Shown here: piece by piece, positions 7,843 to 16,939 of the stretch
Numbering within the stretch: position 1 is the first letter of the stretch
How the letters are laid out: every line of letters starts with the position of its first letter
Source: Glaciimonas sp.
GTDB taxonomy: Bacteria; Pseudomonadota; Gammaproteobacteria; Burkholderiales; Burkholderiaceae_D
Assembly (NCBI GenBank): GCA_012927585.1
Contig: JABBOY010000011.1
Span: forward strand, 30,434 to 94,433
Direction of reading: 5' to 3'
Length of the DNA stretch: 64,000 nt
Made by a program: the position numbers and the translations under genes
The notes under the pieces: model-generated
Databases searched by the model: none
Seen by the model: only the letters and a program-made list of their open reading frames with translations
What the model was told of the DNA's origin: nothing

Positions 7843-8118
7843 TCAGGTAATTACGGAAGTATCAATAGATGCCCGATGCAGATCCCTCGATTCGACCAAT
7901 GACCGGCTGAGTTCGGTGCGCCAATCAGCCGGATTGTGGCTCGATTCCGGTTCGACGAGATAGCATTCGTACAGATCGTTTGCTGTCTTGTACCCGTTGG
8001 CTTCTATCCATTCTGCGAATTCGTGCCACGCCTCGCTTAGCCCCTCGTAGGGGCCGTGATAGACGGTGCGCACCACTTTGAGCACAGGCCGGCGACAGCA
8101 TTTCATTCGTTGAACCAT
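7843..8118 (-). CDS. GyrI-like small-molecule-binding domain protein, N-terminally short
   Basis: The part from VVRTVYHGPYEGLSEAWHEFAEWIEANGY to the CYLVEPESSHNPADWRTELSRSL stretch matches the C-terminal half of the GyrI-like (AraC effector-binding) fold. The family normally has about 150 residues; here only about 70 fit, preceded by an unrelated short leader. The gene is therefore probably a 5'-truncated remnant. The start is uncertain: ATG 8118 is used, and GTG 8151 is in frame upstream. No clear ribosome site was seen. Confidence 0.5.
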   Translation of the reverse strand: MVQRMKCCRRPVLKVVRTVYHGPYEGLSEAWHEFAEWIEANGYKTANDLYECYLVEPESSHNPADWRTELSRSLVESRDLHRASIDTSVIT

Positions 8119-8419
8119 CGCATCAAACAAAATACAGTGCAAGTCTCGCACGGATCAGTGACGCATGGAGTACATGGCTCATTTTGCAGTAAGGTTGTCT
8201 CTCAGTAGGTTGGTCTGTCAAGAACGGCAACTGATGAAGTCGGGGCAGAGCAGCGACTTTTGCTGAGTAAATATCCGGTTTCCTTTGTAAGTATCGTGCG
8301 AAGTCCTCTTGGTTTCAAACTGCTCTGTGTGTTTTTGCGCTAGGCTAAGATGATGGCGTAAACTGCAGGTTTGGCTCGCTCTTCATGCGAGGACAGCTTC
8401 GTGCCACTGACTGAACGCA

Positions 8420-9415
8420 ATGAATAAAACTAATACCCAATTGAGAGACATCTACGTCCTGATCGTTCCAGGCACCATGCTCATCGATCTTGCAGGCATC
8501 AGCGATACTTTCCGACTGGCAATTGAGCTTGGCGCTTCGTATGCCATTCAACACGTTGGGCCCAGATCTCAGTCGTCATGCTCGATTGGACTGTCGCTGT
8601 CTGGCATCGCGCCACTTCCCGGTCGAATGACCGAGGGTGGCACGCTGATTGTGCCTGGCGCGACGAACGCCGAAAAGGACTACCAGTCGAGCGAGTCGGA
8701 GGTCGCCGCAAAATGGATGGCCAGTGCAGTGACAAGTGCTCAGCGCCTCTGCACTGTTTGCTCCGGCGCATTCTTGGCGGCTAAAGCGGGACTTCTGGCT
8801 GGTCGGACTTGTACTACCCATCACTCGCTTACAGCTCGCCTCGCAAGTGACTTCCCTGAAGTCAGCGTGCTGCACAACCATGTATTCGTGCGCGACGGCA
8901 ATGTGTTCACAAGCGCGGGTGCAACAACTGGCATTGATCTTGCGCTTCATATCATCTCCCTCGACGAAGGACCGGAGCTTGCTCTGGAGGTTGCCCGAAA
9001 GTTGGTGATCTACTTCCGGCGCTCTGGCACTGATCCTCAGCTGTCGCCCTGGCTCCTCTACCGAAATCACATTCACACTGCAGTCCATCGGGCGCAGGAT
9101 GCCGTCATACGGGACTCAGCAAAGAGTTGGACGGTCGATGATCTGGCGCAAGTCGCGTGCACAAGCCCGCGCCATCTTGCGCGGCTCTTTCAGACCTACG
9201 CCGGGGTTTCCCCACTTTCATACGTACGGCAGATTCGCACCGCAGCGTCTAAGGAGATCGTCGCAACGAGCCAGCACAGTATGAAAGTCGTGGCGGAGAT
9301 GGTCGGCTTCTCATCTGCCGAGCAGATGCGACGTGCATGGCAGCAATTCGAGGGAACCATTCCAACCGAAGGCAAACGTTCAGTGAAGGCAACGAAAGCG
9401 GAGGAGGTCGAATGA
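8420..9415 (+). CDS. GlxA-family AraC-type transcriptional regulator
   Basis: 331 residues with two domains. Residues about 10-190 form a DJ-1/PfpI-like amidotransferase-like domain (DIYVLIVPGTMLIDLAGISDTF, then the nucleophile-elbow segment TVCSGAFLAAKAGLLAGR). Residues about 220-320 are an AraC-type double HTH (WTVDDLAQVACTSPRHLARLF and VAEMVGFSSAEQMRRAW). GlxA-type regulators often control amine or small-metabolite genes, but the target is unknown here. The gene is intact and monocistronic, and its HTH end is a close paralogue of the fragment at 6497-6768. Confidence 0.85.
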   Translation: MNKTNTQLRDIYVLIVPGTMLIDLAGISDTFRLAIELGASYAIQHVGPRSQSSCSIGLSLSGIAPLPGRMTEGGTLIVPGATNAEKDYQSSESEVAAKWMASAVTSAQRLCTVCSGAFLAAKAGLLAGRTCTTHHSLTARLASDFPEVSVLHNHVFVRDGNVFTSAGATTGIDLALHIISLDEGPELALEVARKLVIYFRRSGTDPQLSPWLLYRNHIHTAVHRAQDAVIRDSAKSWTVDDLAQVACTSPRHLARLFQTYAGVSPLSYVRQIRTAASKEIVATSQHSMKVVAEMVGFSSAEQMRRAWQQFEGTIPTEGKRSVKATKAEEVE

Positions 9416-9583
9416 GCGGCAGCTCGAAGTGGATATCAATGAGTTTGGCTGCGAACTCGCGCACTGGGAAGGGCGCAGACCAGCGTTGTGGCTCACCAAC
9501 GAGGATTTCCCTGGCCCCGATCCATGACGAATGGCGGCGGCAGGAAGCCGCTGCGTTGCGGGAATACCAGCTAGGACACCAAG

Positions 9584-9964
9584 TCAGGCTGACTGAACTC
9601 CAGTCGGATGGTTATGCACCAGTAATAACGCAGCGCTGTTCCTGGCCAGGGACTCCTTGACCACCTCGCGCGGATACACCGATGTCTGGCTCACCGTACC
9701 GCGAAACATCTCGACGTATTCGATGACACGGTTCTGTGCATCCAGATGGATGACGGCGAACACCTCGTTCTCCAGCGCTCCCAGCTTCACCCGCAGGAAG
9801 TCGCGCACCACCTGCGGCGAGTTCAGGACTTCGCAGTCGCGCATTTGTCCTGCGAGTACACGCTGCGCCGCCTGCAACACCTCGTCGGCGTTGGCAGGAC
9901 GGTAGTCGCCTGTGACATCGCGAACGAGAAGGGAAGAATCTAGAGAATGAGTAAGTTGCGACAT
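9584..9964 (-). pseudogene. radC: RadC/JAB-domain protein, 3'-truncated
   Basis: 126 residues from ATG 9964. NADEVLQAAQRVLAGQMRD, then FAVIHLDAQNRVIEYVEMFRGT, then YPREVVKESLARNSAALLLVHNHPTG match the mobile-element type of RadC (MPN/JAB fold). The frame ends right after the HNHP motif, so the serine and aspartate that complete the JAMM zinc site and the last ~40 residues are missing. The sequence downstream (9416-9583) is unrelated and carries an unassigned coding-like piece (EFGCELAHWEGRRPALWL near 9440-9500). RadC genes of this type are common cargo of integrative elements; their role is not settled. Confidence 0.75.
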
Positions 9965-10344
9965 GATCGTGCTCCAATCCGAATCGGGCGGAATTGCCTG
10001 GAACCGGAGGAACACGCCGCAGCGCAAGCAGTCAGGGGTCGCAGACGGCCGCATGGACGCCAGCGTGCAGGGCACGCGCAGCCCTTGACGGCGAGAACGG
10101 CGTGGTACATTGAAGGGAACAGCAAGACCACCCCACACACTCCACCGCCTTAACGGCAAGCGGCGCGCGCAGGCCCAAAGGGCCGGAGGCGTCAGGGATC
10201 AATGCCGAATGGCCGTGACTCGGCACGAGGCGCGGGGCAACGCCCGTGAGCCCGACGGCGGCTACGCCGGGACGCCCGGCGTCGGTCAACAAAATTCACC
10301 GCACAATAAATATTGCTGTTTTGTCGAATATCGATACGGAAAAA
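9965..10344. other. Intergenic leader of radC, GC-rich with small hairpins
   Basis: No gene is supported here. The stretch 10140-10290 is GC-rich with short inverted repeats, for example the 5-bp stem around AAA at 10172-10184, then turns AT-rich at 10290-10345. It probably holds the radC promoter and leader and the 3' end of the Abi_C gene transcript. Confidence 0.5.
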
Positions 10345-11166
10345 TTAGAACGGCAAATCGTCATCGGGTGCCACGATCGTTATCGGCGCAGTCGCGTGTT
10401 TCGTTCTGGCTTCGATTGATTTGATGAAGCGGATCGAACTGGCAACGTGGTTGAAGATGAGCAGGCTTTCCTCGTAGTTGAGGATCGGGTTGTCATGGGC
10501 CAGGCTCTTGTTGTTGCGAACGTCACTGAAGGCTTCGAGCACAGAAATGCTGGACTTCAGGATGCGCTCGGTCATCAACGATTCAAGGTGACCAGTGTCG
10601 CGCAGGCGCTTCACATACTCGCCGAAAATGCTGTGCAAAGCTTTGTCGCGGTTGACTTCAACGCCGCGCTGTTCGCACAGTGTGCGCACGTATTTGATGA
10701 CGAACGTGTGCAACCGGTCCAGAGCCGCTTCGGGCTGATTTTTCTCGATGGCTTCGCGCACGTGCTGAGCAACCGTTTCAAAGTCGCGCTCGTCGACCGT
10801 GGCGGTCAATGCATCCAACTCGGCGACGGGTGTGTCACGCATCATGCGGCTGGCGATTTTCCAGCAATCATCGGTCAGTTCGGTCAATCCCGGCTCGTCG
10901 CCCAGACAGTTCTCAGCCTGACCGTACAAGATCAGCGCCTGGATCACTTTGCCGACCAGGTGGTTGCCTTCGACCACCCAAAATCCGCGCATGCGGTTGG
11001 CTTTGGAGGTGCCACGCTCACGGTAGACGGCGGCATCGATGTCACGGCGCGTGTGTTCCTCGAAGAACTCGCTGAATGTGCGGTCCGAAAAATCGAGCAC
11101 GTAGCCGCCACCCATGCGGAGCAGTCGTTCCAGTTTGCGGCGTTCTATAGAGGACAAATCGGCCAT
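10345..11166 (-). CDS. Abortive-infection C-terminal (Abi_C-like) domain protein
   Basis: 273 residues from ATG 11166 (MADLSSIERRKLERLL). The C-terminal third reads like the Abi_C domain: HTFVIKYVRTLCEQRGV, then LEAFSDVRNNKSLAHDNPIL, with the RN..LAH motif followed by a helix. The N-terminal part (GYVLDFSDRTFSEFFEE, then IDAAVYRERGTSKANRMRGFW) occurs in the same family. It stands 28 bp after abiEii on the same strand, so it is probably the third gene of an abiE operon. A phage-defence role is inferred from the domain and neighbours. The frame is intact. Confidence 0.7.
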   Translation of the reverse strand: MADLSSIERRKLERLLRMGGGYVLDFSDRTFSEFFEEHTRRDIDAAVYRERGTSKANRMRGFWVVEGNHLVGKVIQALILYGQAENCLGDEPGLTELTDDCWKIASRMMRDTPVAELDALTATVDERDFETVAQHVREAIEKNQPEAALDRLHTFVIKYVRTLCEQRGVEVNRDKALHSIFGEYVKRLRDTGHLESLMTERILKSSISVLEAFSDVRNNKSLAHDNPILNYEESLLIFNHVASSIRFIKSIEARTKHATAPITIVAPDDDLPF

Positions 11167-11194
11167 GGGAATCCTTTGTTGTACGAGTTGCCGA

Positions 11195-12037
11195 TCAGTC
11201 ACCCACCTTCGGCAAGTCGGCAGCGCGAACAGCACGCAGCACTTCCCGAAAGACATCATCGAACGGCGGCAGTTGGTTCATCTGGTGCGCGAGACGGGCA
11301 GTCCAGAGTCGCCGCAAACGATCTTCCTTAGCGGCGATTGCCTGCTCCATGCCTGCGACGACGCGCTGTCGCAGCGCCAATTTGATGTCGAGTTCGGCGC
11401 GCATTTCTGCGACGCGCAAGTCAGTAGAGCCGAACAGATACCAGAGGTCGTACAAGTCGCGCGGTTCATTGCGCGCTCGGTCGCTCAAGGCCAGCAGCTT
11501 TTCAACCACGATTTCCTTGATGGCGTAGACCTTCACGGTTGGCCCTTTGGGTAAATCGTCAAAGCTGTCGTAGGTGCGATGAATCGGGCGATCTTGCAGC
11601 GGGAAGCACAGGACTTCGTTGATCGTGATATCAACCTTCACGTCGTTCGCAGCGGGCAGCGGCCCTTGGTAGCGCAGATAAAACGTGTGGCTGTTCTGGT
11701 GGCCGTGGCGGTCTTCGCGGTCGAAAGCGATCCGCAAGCCGCAGGCGGCCTCAACCGCCGCAAAGATTTCGCCCAACCCAGCAAGGATATTTTCAAGAGT
11801 GATCGGACGGATCAGCGTGAAGTCCAGGTCTTCCGAAAACCGATAGTCCTCAAACCAGCAGCGTCGCAGTGCCGTGCCACCTTTGAAGGCAAGCACCTCG
11901 CGTAGTGGATTACCGGCCAGACCGGTCAGGAACCAGGCCAGCACGTAATCGCGTTCGATGACAGCCTCGGGAATGCGCCGCCCGCCAGCGCTCATCAGCG
12001 TGTTCGAGATCAGGGAAATATTGCGTTGTGGAATCAT
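11195..12037 (-). CDS. abiEii: AbiEii toxin, nucleotidyltransferase
   Basis: 280 residues with the four conserved blocks of the AbiEii/AbiGii family: motif I FKGGTALRR (about residues 50-58), motif II FSEDLDF with the two aspartates that bind metal, motif III VKVDITIN, and motif IV IVVEKLLAL plus RDLYDLWYL. Family toxins transfer nucleotides, in studied cases to tRNA, and arrest growth after phage infection. Length is normal and all catalytic residues are present. The start overlaps the abiEi stop by one base (TGATG), which implies translational coupling. Confidence 0.9.
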   Translation of the reverse strand: MIPQRNISLISNTLMSAGGRRIPEAVIERDYVLAWFLTGLAGNPLREVLAFKGGTALRRCWFEDYRFSEDLDFTLIRPITLENILAGLGEIFAAVEAACGLRIAFDREDRHGHQNSHTFYLRYQGPLPAANDVKVDITINEVLCFPLQDRPIHRTYDSFDDLPKGPTVKVYAIKEIVVEKLLALSDRARNEPRDLYDLWYLFGSTDLRVAEMRAELDIKLALRQRVVAGMEQAIAAKEDRLRRLWTARLAHQMNQLPPFDDVFREVLRAVRAADLPKVGD

Positions 12038-12873
12038 CAGCCAAGCCTTACGGTATCGAGTTCTTCAGGAGTCACGTTGAGCTGGAGCCGCCAACGTGAG
12101 AGAAATGCCCCCTCTGCGGGGAGCAGCGGATCAAGGCGCTGGTACGTTGCCGTCAGCATGCTGTGCAATGGTTCCAGCGCCGACGCATCGGCCAGGCCAT
12201 AGTGTTCCAGCAGGTAGCCGAGGCGGCGCACGACAGCGCCGACGCCGAGGCGGCGTGCGTAGTCCACCAGCCGTTCGACTTTCAGTACGTCCCGCTTCAT
12301 CCACAAGCCCTTGGCAACTTCGGTAATGCCGCCGACAAATGCCGGATGGCGGAGTCCGTCGATGATCGTGCGCTCCATGTCGCTGATCATCACGAAGCGT
12401 TCCTTGTCGATCCAATGCTTCATGACCCCGAATTCTTGTTCCGGGGTGAGGTGGATAAACCGAAAGTCATAGCCGCCGACCATCTGTGGGCGCACGCGCC
12501 GCGTGCAGGACACATACACGGTGAAGTTCGGCTGCGTCACCATGCGGTGCAGTTCAAGCGCTGTACCGTGGGACAGGAAGTAGGGTGCGGCACCGGCGAG
12601 TTCACGCGCGATCAGGTACGGGCTGTCGATGTGCTCAGTGGCCCGGCCGAGTTCGAAGGGCACGAGGTTGTACAAACCAGGCTTCAGTCGCGTCACCAAG
12701 CCTCGCTGCTGAGCCTTGTGCACGAGATTGCGGGCCGCCGCAGCCGACAGGCCGGTGATCGAGCCCACGTCCGCCAAAGTGAACGTAGACCGGCGCAGTT
12801 CATTCAGCTCAGTAAAGAGTTGCGCTGCCCGTGGGCCTAGCGTCTTTGTTTGCAAGTGATATTTTACGCTCAA
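12037..12873 (-). CDS. abiEi: AbiEi antitoxin, winged-helix regulator
   Basis: 278 residues. The N-terminal winged helix (FTLADVGSITGLSAAAARNLVHKAQQRGLVTRLKPGLYNLVP, residues about 31-72) binds the operon promoter in studied relatives. The C-terminal domain (YFLSHGTALELH, then MISDMERTIIDGLRHPAFVGG) is the antitoxin part of the AbiEi_4 type. Type IV systems of this kind also repress their own transcription, so operator repeats are expected in 12874-13000. It is first in the operon abiEi-abiEii-Abi_C. The frame is intact. Confidence 0.9.
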   Translation of the reverse strand: MSVKYHLQTKTLGPRAAQLFTELNELRRSTFTLADVGSITGLSAAAARNLVHKAQQRGLVTRLKPGLYNLVPFELGRATEHIDSPYLIARELAGAAPYFLSHGTALELHRMVTQPNFTVYVSCTRRVRPQMVGGYDFRFIHLTPEQEFGVMKHWIDKERFVMISDMERTIIDGLRHPAFVGGITEVAKGLWMKRDVLKVERLVDYARRLGVGAVVRRLGYLLEHYGLADASALEPLHSMLTATYQRLDPLLPAEGAFLSRWRLQLNVTPEELDTVRLG

Positions 12874-13227
12874 TTTGCGCCCCTAAAAGAAACGTAATGC
12901 GCAGTAAATATAACACGAGCGATATCCGGCGGCAAGTTTGTCTCCCTTTGGGTGACAAATTGATCGTAAAATGTAACAATGAAAATTCAAAGAAAGAGTC
13001 GCCATAAGTTGTGCCAAAGAAGGGTTTGAGGCATTCGATGTGCAGGAGGTGAGCGGACAACTCACTTTCCAAAGCGATTGAAACATTTTGCTTGCAGTCA
13101 TCACCTTTGGTGGGAGACGAATGAAAACTTCGCAAATCGATGGTGAGTCGCTGTGGCTAACGCAACTTTCATGCGACACAAGTTGCTTAGTGCTGCTCGT
13201 TAAAAAAATACACATCAAGGCTTGACG
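12874..13227. other. Divergent intergenic region between abiE and the ABC-3C genes
   Basis: 354 bp without a supported gene. Promoters for the leftward abiE operon and the rightward ABC-3C operon must lie here. An AAGG at 13217-13220 stands seven bases before the ATG at 13228. I did not find convincing inverted repeats for AbiEi binding by eye. Confidence 0.5.
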
Positions 13228-14451
13228 ATGACTGATGATTCCACCGATCAGTACTCTGCTGGCGAACAGGGTCTGGGCTACATCTACCAGCCGCGTTTCG
13301 CTTTGCTCCGACTCATGCAACTGCCGGAGAGCACATCGGTCATGATCGAGAAGGACGACGACCTGGATTTTCTCGACATAGATAATGTCAAGAGTCTGGC
13401 CTCCCTCAAGCACAAGGCGATCGGCGATCGCCTGACTGATCTTTCTACCGATTTCTGGAAGTCCGTTCGGATCTGGCTGGCGCGATACAACCGTGATGGG
13501 CGTAGCGAAGCCAGTCTCCGCTTCTTTCTGTTCACGACAGGTACCGTCTCCAAAACCTCCTTCCTCCGCCGCTTCCTTCTTGATCGTGCATCAGAGGATG
13601 GAAAAACCGCTTCTTTGTCGCAACTTGTAGGCGAAGCGCTCGCCAAAACCAGATCGGATCTGATTGGTGAGATCGCCAAGGAATTCCATCTACTTAACGA
13701 TGAGGAAAAGGATGACTTCCTCTCGCGTATTGTCATATTCGACAGCGGACCTCGAATCGTGGACGTGCCTTCAATCATCTAGGATCAGCACATGCGGAGC
13801 ATCCGGCGCGAATTTAGAGGCGCTGTCTTTGAACGCCTGGAAGGCTGGTGGAACGAAACAATCGTTAATCTGCTGTCCGGCAAGCGAATTGAAGCGGTCT
13901 ACGGGTACGAAATATCTGACAAGCTCTCAGCATTTGCCGAGGAGTACAAATCCGACAACCTGCCCATTACGTTCCGAGGGAAAGCACCCGCAGGCGAGAT
14001 TGATGTGGAAAACGATCCGAGGCTTTTCGTTGTGCAGTTGCGAGAGATCGGCGCCGCCTCAAGCAGGATTCGCAACGCCATCCTGGACTACTACAGAGCC
14101 TTTGAGCAACGGTCGGTCTGGGCGCGCGAAAGCCTTTTAGTGACAGGCGAAATGGAAGAGTATGAAGATCGCCTTGTCGATGAATGGAGCCGTTACAAGG
14201 ACGTGATCTTTGAAGACCTCGATAATGAAAGTGCCGATGCGGTCCTTTTGGAGGCTGGCAAAGCGCTATACAAGTGGGCCGATTTGGAGAGCGGTAACAT
14301 AAGTGCGCTTCGCATTCGAGAGCGCGTGACCGAGCCGTACGTGCTGCGCGGCGGCTTTCACATTCTCGCGAACGTCCGCCCATTGCCAAGGGTGTACTGG
14401 CATCCCCGTTTTCTGGGTCGTATCGGCGAGTTGCTGGGGGCGGCAGAATGA
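13228..14451 (+). pseudogene. ABC-3C system effector protein, interrupted by in-frame TAG
   Basis: One coding frame runs from ATG 13228 to TGA 14449-14451, broken by TAG at 13780-13782. Before the stop, GYIYQPRFALLRLMQLPES, IEKDDDLDFLD, SLASLKHKA and LTDLSTDFWKSVRIWL look like the restriction-nuclease-like effector domain of ABC three-component systems, with a possible D-(x)n-LK active site. After it, FERLEGWWNETIV, DNLPITFRG, RIRNAILDYYRAFEQRSVWAR and RVTEPYVLRGGFHILA match the C-terminal domain shared by these effectors. Both halves are in the same frame, so a single amber codon separates them. Without readthrough the C-terminal domain is lost or made separately from ATG 13792. Confidence 0.75.
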
Positions 14452-14936
14452 AACGATGGGACCACCGACCATTTGAAGTAAGAAATCTCTTTAACCCGGC
14501 CTTCTGCGGCCTGATCCTGTTCAGGGCGTTGCAAGGATATGAGGAAGAAAATACGGATGGTATGCCGTTCTCCCTTGCGCTACTGGTGTTGCCTCTTTGT
14601 TTGCAGAAAGAGTCTCGCCAAGTGATTGCGGATAGCCCTCGCAGCTATCTCTTGAAAACAGTTGAGAAAAATCCTCAGTTGCTTGTTGGCTTTGCCGATC
14701 GTGCCAAAGATTTGATGCCGTTCGCACTTGAAGCGTTCGGCCTGTTGATGGAGAGGGGGTGCTTTGTCGTGTCGCAGGATGGGCGGTTAAGGACTGTGCC
14801 GGACCAGGTTCGCAAATCCGTGACCGGTACAAGCGAAACCATCTCCTGCCAGCGCGTCGCACGTATCATCGGAAAAGAGTTCGCACGCATTGCAGACCGC
14901 GTGACGGTATACACGACCTTCGGAATTCGGCCATGA
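14448..14936 (+). CDS. ABC-3C system middle component
   Basis: 162 residues, all-helical in appearance (VRNLFNPAFCGLILFRALQGYE, then LALLVLPLCLQKESRQVI, then RAKDLMPFALEAFGLLMERG). The size, the start around NLFNPAFCG and the place between effector and ATPase are those of the small middle subunit of ABC three-component conflict systems. It overlaps the effector stop by ATGA and ends with ATGA into the ATPase gene, so all three were translationally coupled. It is the only one of the three genes without a lesion. Confidence 0.7.
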   Translation: MKRWDHRPFEVRNLFNPAFCGLILFRALQGYEEENTDGMPFSLALLVLPLCLQKESRQVIADSPRSYLLKTVEKNPQLLVGFADRAKDLMPFALEAFGLLMERGCFVVSQDGRLRTVPDQVRKSVTGTSETISCQRVARIIGKEFARIADRVTVYTTFGIRP

Positions 14937-16887
14937 AAATAAAATCAATCCACATCTACAGCCACGACGGCCAGCGCAGGGACCTTCAATTCAAGGTGGA
15001 TGGTCTCAACGTGATAACCGGTCGATCATCGACCGGCAAGTCTGCACTCTCGGAAATCATCGAATACTGCATGGGGCGATCGACCTTCAATGTGCCAGAA
15101 GGTGTGATCCGCGATAAGGTGGCGTGGTTCGCGGTGATCTACCAGTTTCCACAAGAGCAGGTGTTGATCGCCAAGCCAACCCCAACCAGTGGTGGCACAA
15201 GCTGCAGCACAGCCATGCAGCGACGGGGAGTTCACCTGACTGCCCCTGCATTCGACGAGTTGATTGTCAACACGGATGATGATACGGTTGTTGTCCTGTT
15301 GTCCTGTTGTCGCGGCTGCTGGGCATCCCGGAGAACCGGACCGATGTTGCAATTGAGCACAGCCGCGACAGCTATGACGCGAACGTTAAGCACACGTATT
15401 ACTATCTCTTCCAGAAACAAGGCCTCGTAGCAAACAAAGATCAACTCTTTTATCGCCAGAACGAGGCATTCCAGCCACAGGCGATCCGTGACACGCTGCC
15501 GATACTTCTCGGTGTCTCTTCCAATGACCGATATGAACTGGAAGCCAAGCTCCGGGCCGCGCAGCGTGAACTAAAAATCAGCGCGAAGCTTCTTGAACAG
15601 GCTCGGGATGCCATCGATACGTCTGAACAGAAAGGTATTGGTCTTTTCTCAGAAGCCAAGACAGTCGGCATCATTGATCTAGTGAACCAGCAGGTAGGAG
15701 CGAATGGCGTGATTGGTGCCTTGCGCGCGGCACTGCAATGGAAGCCGGCATCGATTCCAGAGGACGACGGTCACAGAATCTCCCGAGTGGAAGAAGACAT
15801 TAGCCAGATGCGAAAGGATCGACGGGAGATTCAATCGAAGATCGACGCAGCGCGTCAATTCTCGAAGAAGGCCAGTGGATTTGAAACTGAGGCGGCCGAG
15901 CAGAAAGATCGATTGGCTTCGATCAAGGCTCTCCCCAAAAACCCCCAGACAGGTGAATGGCAATGGCCCTTCTGCGAAGAGAACCTAGCCTTGGAATCTC
16001 CTGTCGCGAAGGTACTACTCAACGAATTGGCGACGTTGGACGCGGAAATGAGTATCGTCGCTGGCCAGCGCCCTAAGTTGGAGGCGTACCTCACCGAGCA
16101 AGAGGGTAAGGTACAGGAAGTCGTTGATGCGATTAAAAGTAAGGAAGTAGAGCTTTCTGCTGCGATCGCGGCGAACGAGGTTATCGCACAAATGGGCACG
16201 CGCAACAATGCGGCAGCACGCGTTGTCGGTCGCATAAGTTTGTTCATGGAGAATCTGGTCCCCAATGAGGAATTGGCATCGCGTGAGGCGGAACATCGTC
16301 GCCTCAAGTTTAAGGTTGATGAACTGGAAAAAAGAATCGGGGCCGACGACAGCAATGAGCGACTGACTTCGATCCTGAACAACATATCTTCGCAGGTGTC
16401 ACAGTACATCCGCACTTTTGAGGCGGAGTTCAGTGCGTTTCCTGCACGCCTTGACCTCAATCATCTCACCTTAGTTTTCGATCGCCCGGATCGACCGGTG
16501 CCGATGAGTCGCACTGGGGGAGGCGAAAATCATCTGGCCTATCACCTCTCTGCGTTGATGGCGCTGCATCTCTTTGCCGCGAAAAATGGCCGCCCGATTC
16601 CACAGTTCCTGCTGATCGATCAACCGACTCAGGTCTACTTTCCCTCCGAGAAGGTCTACCAGGAAGCAGATGGTTCAGTTCAGAAAACAGAAGCAGACGC
16701 TGATCTTGCGGCGGTTCGCCGACTGTTCGTGCTGTTGCTGAAGTTCACGCAAGAAGACGTGCCGGGCTTCCAACTTATCGTGACAGAACATGCAAACCTT
16801 CGGGATCAATGGTTCCAGGGTGCACTCGTTGAACAGCCGTGGACCAAGCCGCCGGCGCTTGTTCCCCAAAACTGGCCAGATGAATAA
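14933..16887 (+). pseudogene. ABC-3C SMC-like ATPase (DUF3732), frameshifted
   Basis: The N-terminal part holds Walker A, GRSSTGKSALSEIIEY (residues about 29-44). The frame shifts at 15291-15306, where ttgtcctg is repeated in tandem; removing one copy restores VVVL then SRLLGIPENRTDVAIEHSRDSYDANV. The rest is a long coiled coil, then the signature and Walker B-like parts, TGGGENHLAYHLSALMALHLFA and PQFLLIDQPTQVYFP, and the typical end VTEHANLRDQWFQGALVE. The full frame would be about 650 residues, normal for DUF3732. In ABC-3C systems this ATPase is thought to sense invasion and license the effector. Confidence 0.8.
15291..15306. repeat. 8-bp tandem duplication disrupting the DUF3732 gene
   Basis: The octamer ttgtcctg stands at 15291-15298 and again at 15299-15306, followed by ttgt. 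The duplication shifts the frame by two and is the only visible lesion in the ATPase gene. Slippage at this site could delete one copy and restore the frame. Confidence 0.8.
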
Positions 16888-16939
16888 GGACAAAAAGGCA
16901 TGCAGGCAAAACATCATCACGTGTGATCACTGCTGCCTA

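Noticed and set aside
9337..9660. 107-codon plus-strand frame after the AraC gene
   Set aside because: It mixes AraC sequence in the wrong frame, an unassigned fragment and antisense radC.
13899..14389. Minus-strand frames within the ABC-3C effector
   Set aside because: They conflict with the conserved C-terminal domain on the plus strand.
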